Positions 61,313 to 64,000 of a stretch of 64,000 nt of DNA are shown piece by piece. Positions within the stretch are counted from its first letter, which is position 1. The number at the start of each line of letters is the position of its first letter. Origin of the DNA: Hyposmocoma kahamanoa (lineage: Eukaryota > Arthropoda > Insecta > Lepidoptera > Cosmopterigidae); assembly GCF_003589595.1 (NCBI RefSeq), contig NW_020654080.1, positions 3,815,331-3,879,330 on the forward strand, given 5' to 3'. The position numbers were made by a program, and so were the translations under genes. The notes under the pieces were generated by a model, which worked only from the letters and a program-made list of their open reading frames with translations, was not told the DNA's origin and searched no databases.

Positions 61313-61649
61313 ATATAACTAAAAGTTTCCACTAAGTTAGTACTAGCAACGGATGGAAATAACCTGACCATATGAACACGTCCCAACTACACTAGTTGTG
61401 TATTTACACATCATTGTTGTAGCTCAAGGTGTTTTCCCGACGTTTGTATTGATATATTTCTGTGTATGAATACGTTCCAGTTGTAAACTTTTGGTCTTAC
61501 ATGTCGATTCTTGAACGAACATTGTTTCATACGATTTTGTTGTAACTGCGTCATAAGGATTAATGGTAAAGATAAATTTATTTCATTATAATTTAATCAA
61601 TTACAAATAAAAATAAATAAAAATAATAGTAATAATCTCAGTAGGTACA
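61313..61649. other. unassigned AT-rich DNA
   Basis: Nothing identified. Confidence 0.3.
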
Positions 61650-61885
61650 CAGTACTAAAAAACCGGCCTCAAAAATCATTCATCCCCTAGTTTGCCACCC
61701 TTAGAAGTAGAATATTTTCTAGAAATTTAAATGCAACCAATACTGAGGTACCTTCTTTCCAACAAAAAAAGTATCATCAAAATCGATTCACAAATGCCGG
61801 CCGGAGTTATCGCGTAACATACATACAAAAAAAACGCAGTCGAATTGAAAACCTGCTCCTTTTTTCGAAGTCGATTAAAAAAGTA
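61650..61885. repeat. GAAGTCGGTTAAAA element, near full length
   Basis: AAAAAACCGGCCTCAAAAATC at the left, TTCTTTCCAACAAAAAAAGT, GAGTTATCGCGTAACATACA, GTCGAATTGAAAACCTGC, and CGAAGTCGATTAAAAAAG at the right end. Confidence 0.7.
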
Positions 61886-62115
61886 ACCTTAATTTTATAC
61901 AATCTTAAAGTAGCGTGGCCGTAGGCCGAGGTCCAGTGGAGGGCGAGACCCGAAGTATCTGCACTCTCTCTCACTCTATTAAAATATAATATATATACAA
62001 TTATGCCCCCAACACCATTGAATCCGCCTGTAACACCTAGAAGAATACTTCTCAAAAAGGGTTTTGTCATAATGGCGATGTTTTATAAGCGGTTTGACAA
62101 ATGCAGTACAACTAA
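61886..62115 (-). repeat. GC-moderate repeat next to the GAAGTCGG element
   Basis: On the minus strand: AAACCGCTTATAAAACATCG, ATTATGACAAAACCCTTTTT, AGAAGTATTCTTCTAGGTGT, GTCTCGCCCTCCACTGGACC and TCGGCCTACGGCCACGCTAC. I associate these phrases with a lepidopteran repeat. An 87-codon frame through it (61807-62070) crosses into the neighbouring element and is not a gene. Confidence 0.5.
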
Positions 62116-62411
62116 ATGTTAGTTAGAAATATACGCGCGTGTGCAATTAATTCATGCGTGATTTCTATCTCTCGGATTATAATAAAACCTGTTAAGCAAT
62201 CTCATTTCCCTATTTCTTCTTTCTATACTAAATGCCGTTTCTGATTATGATGGACACTTTTTTCATTTTTTGTGAAATACAGCTGTGTATTTTATTGAAT
62301 ATATTGTGAGGCGTGGTGATGACAGATAGATAGAGTAAGGTGACAACCTAATGGTGGCCAAGAGGTGGCTACAGAGAAATTGTCGCAGTCGCAGGCCGGG
62401 GATAGGTGAAG
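62116..62411. other. unassigned DNA
   Basis: Nothing identified. Confidence 0.3.
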
Positions 62412-62513
62412 TTAAGAAGGGAGCGACGTAACGCGCGATATACTGTTATTCTAGACATCTCGCACTTTATGTCGCTTTCGCGCTGATCGCGTCATGTTGT
62501 GCTTTCCCTATTG
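62412..62513. mobile_element. short MITE related to 33641-33757
   Basis: GAGCGACGTAACGCGCGATA and ACTGTTATTCTAGACATCTC then GCACTTTATGTCGCTTTCGC, GATCGCGTCATGTTGTGCTT and TCCCTA. The left arm has lost part of the GGGCGCGACTTGCGC terminus. Confidence 0.7.
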
Positions 62514-63000
62514 CGAATGACGATGGTTTTACGTAAGTACGGCTTATGTATGCAATATGTGCTTGTGGTAAAACCAACCGTTGTTGAGTAAATGAAAAAT
62601 TCTGTGATTTTCACAAACTTCTTAGCATTCTGTTCAGAACCACGTGCGCACGTGACTTTAGCTCTGAACCATATGTCGCAGTATGTGTAGGAAAGCGGGT
62701 TAATATGTATTTTATGTATTTACTTATATATAGATAAATATCATGCATGTTCAATTTATTATTAGAACGTGAAAGCTGACAAAAAATACGTCAAATTCGA
62801 CATGGAATTGTTGTCTTGTGCGAATGGTACATTATTTCCTATTCTGCCACTTGTGCCTAAGGGTTCGGAGATGAGTAGGTGTATTCGTATATTTGTTTTT
62901 TCTTTCGTGGCGTACATATACGTGGTTAAATTCATCTTTCCATCGAGATCTTGTCCGATGTTATTATCTGTTCACATTTCCTATATTATATAATGATTTT
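62514..63000. other. unassigned DNA
   Basis: A 74-codon plus-strand frame (62769-62993) has a hydrophobic stretch but no recognised motif; not called as a gene. Confidence 0.3.
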
Positions 63001-63410
63001 CAATGATATCAATGTGTATTGTAGCAATTGTTGGGAAGACGCCTTGCATTGGGCAGACAATGTAGTTCATAATTGTCATGAAATCTACACTTATCAGCTT
63101 GAAATTGACTTAAGTTGATCGCAATTCTCCGTGTAAGTCGCCGATGCATTGTCGCCGTTGCTATTCGGTCTTCATCACCGCAAATCGGCGGAGAGTGTCG
63201 ATGGTATCCGATCGGTCGCGTTCGGACGTCATCGGATGCGTTTAACAATCCTCGGCATTGAACGGACGCGATCAGAGTCATGCGGACGTCTTCAGGTGCG
63301 ATCAGCCGTCGTCGGTAGGAATTCTATTCGTCACCGCCTTATCTAAGTGGCGTCGTCCGAACCGAAACGAAACACTTTTCTTATTTTTATCTTTTACTGT
63401 ACGAACATAA
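63001..63410. other. CG-rich patch with CGGACGTC words
   Basis: Between 63150 and 63350, TTCGGACGTCATCGGATGCG and TGCGGACGTCTTCAGGTGCG are two versions of one unit 64 bp apart, with related CGATCGGTCGCG and GATCAGCCGTCGTCGG words. It could be a degraded minisatellite or part of an exon. No coding frame is recognised. Confidence 0.35.
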
Positions 63411-63694
63411 CGTCGCCTTACTTTCTCACACTCTTATCTTAAAGCACAAAGTTACTGAAATGCAAAAAATGGATTGTATATACAAATTTTGCAGTCTGAT
63501 TTCACATCACATTTCCTTCATATTCACACACTGGTTTTTACCTATTCTTAAAGTAACGCACCCAAATGTTAATTTGGATGCGTTACTTTGTTACTTTACG
63601 TTACCCTTGATAAGTAATATCAAACAAATAGAAAGATTTGCCGTCTCCTGAATAATCTCTCTTTATAAGATACGAATTTGAGAGTAACGCGTCG
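63411..63694. mobile_element. MITE with CTTTCTCACACTCTTATC termini, second copy
   Basis: The left end CGTCGCCTTACTTTCTCACA and the right end GATACGAATTTGAGAGTAAC then GCGTCG are inverse. ATAA flanks both sides (63407-63410 and 63695-63698). The interior shares ACTGAAATGCAAAAAATGGA and TATTCACACACTGG with 11215-11464. It has an extra palindrome GTAACGCACCCAAATGTTAA / inverse (63555-63595) not in the other copy. Confidence 0.78.
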
Positions 63695-63874
63695 ATAAAG
63701 CTTTTTCTGACCAGCTTAATGCGATTCGATAATAATAGTAAATGTTTAATAGTAATAAATTTTTATTTGCTTTAAACAAAAATGTACAGACTGCATACAA
63801 AATAATCAATTCCAAAAAATAACGGTAACAAAAATGGTACGTTGTTATTTATGTATGCCTCTGCAGCCGAACTA
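63695..63874. other. unassigned AT-rich DNA
   Basis: Nothing identified. Confidence 0.3.
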
Positions 63875-63908
<34 letters not shown>

Positions 63909-63948
63909 CTGTGTGTGCGTGTGCGTGCGCGTGCGCGTGCGCGTTTGT

Positions 63949-64000
<52 letters not shown>
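63875..64000. repeat. (GCGT)n and (GT)n microsatellite
   Basis: About eight GCGT units at 63875-63908, then mixed GTGCGC/GTGTGC, then uninterrupted (GT)n from 63953 to the window edge, so its full length is unknown. Confidence 0.97.

Noticed and set aside
61807..62070. 87-codon frame with hydrophobic start (minus strand)
   Set aside because: Crosses the junction of two repeats; repeat content explains it.
63411..63694. Tandem or satellite repeat
   Set aside because: The matching ends are inverse, not direct, and a second dispersed copy exists at 11.2 kb.

Overview
The window is non-coding, AT-rich, repeat-dense DNA from an insect, almost certainly a moth or butterfly (Lepidoptera). Short tRNA-derived SINEs, R1-, RTE- and jockey-type retrotransposon tails, mariner, hAT and Harbinger-like remnants and several repeat types I associate from memory with lepidopteran genomes make up most of what can be recognised. 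No complete host protein-coding gene, rRNA gene, functional tRNA gene, CRISPR array or bacterial operon was found. Nearly every open reading frame over 60 codons is either a transposon remnant or has no recognisable content. The exceptions that hint at a host gene are a CpG-rich island with a splice-donor-like edge (47.3-48.0 kb) and an apparent zero-length-exon recursive splice site on the + strand (56.63 kb). The latter suggests that at least part of the window lies in a long intron.

Repeat families named here for cross-reference: (1) HP, a repeat of about 300 bp with two conserved hairpins, over twenty full or partial copies on both strands; (2) SINE1, tRNA-derived, tail of TTATTATT type; (3) SINE2, a second tRNA-derived SINE ending in a CTAGTGGAGTAATTTCAC-like tail; (4) PAL, a palindrome-forming repeat containing CCCGAAACGTTGG; (5) a PIF/Harbinger-like MITE; (6) a MITE with GGGCGCGACTTGCGCGAG termini; (7) a MITE with termini containing CTTTCTCAAACTCGTATC; (8) an element ending in GAAGTCGGTTAAAA; (9) 3' ends of at least four kinds of non-LTR retrotransposon (R1-like, RTE, jockey-like and a fourth, unassigned kind).

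Layout. 0-2.5 kb: a TIR element and two R1-like 3' ends with poly(A). 3-6.5 kb: SINE1, HP copies and a non-LTR tail. 7.1-8.7 kb: a 1.63-kb element carrying an array of a CCCACCCGTCAC motif. 9.25-9.74 kb: an internally deleted mariner. 11-20 kb: MITEs, SINEs, an RTE 3' end and inverted HP copies. 20.7-21.4 kb: a hAT-like element with a PAL copy nested inside. 22.4-27.0 kb: the most complex nest, in which a jockey-like reverse transcriptase (minus strand) is split by a 1.47-kb solo LTR and by a second insertion and is bounded by inverted GC-rich arms. 27-47 kb: SINE2, tandem repeats, MITEs and retrotransposon tails. 47.3-48.0 kb: the CpG island. 48.7-64 kb: HP copies, two long fold-back sequences, the recursive splice site, a non-LTR reverse transcriptase remnant and a terminal (GCGT)n/(GT)n microsatellite.

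There is no gene system acting together here. The value of the window is the layered insertion history (at least six nestings can be read) and a few elements that look undescribed or poorly described. All family names are assigned by eye from memory; none was checked by a search.
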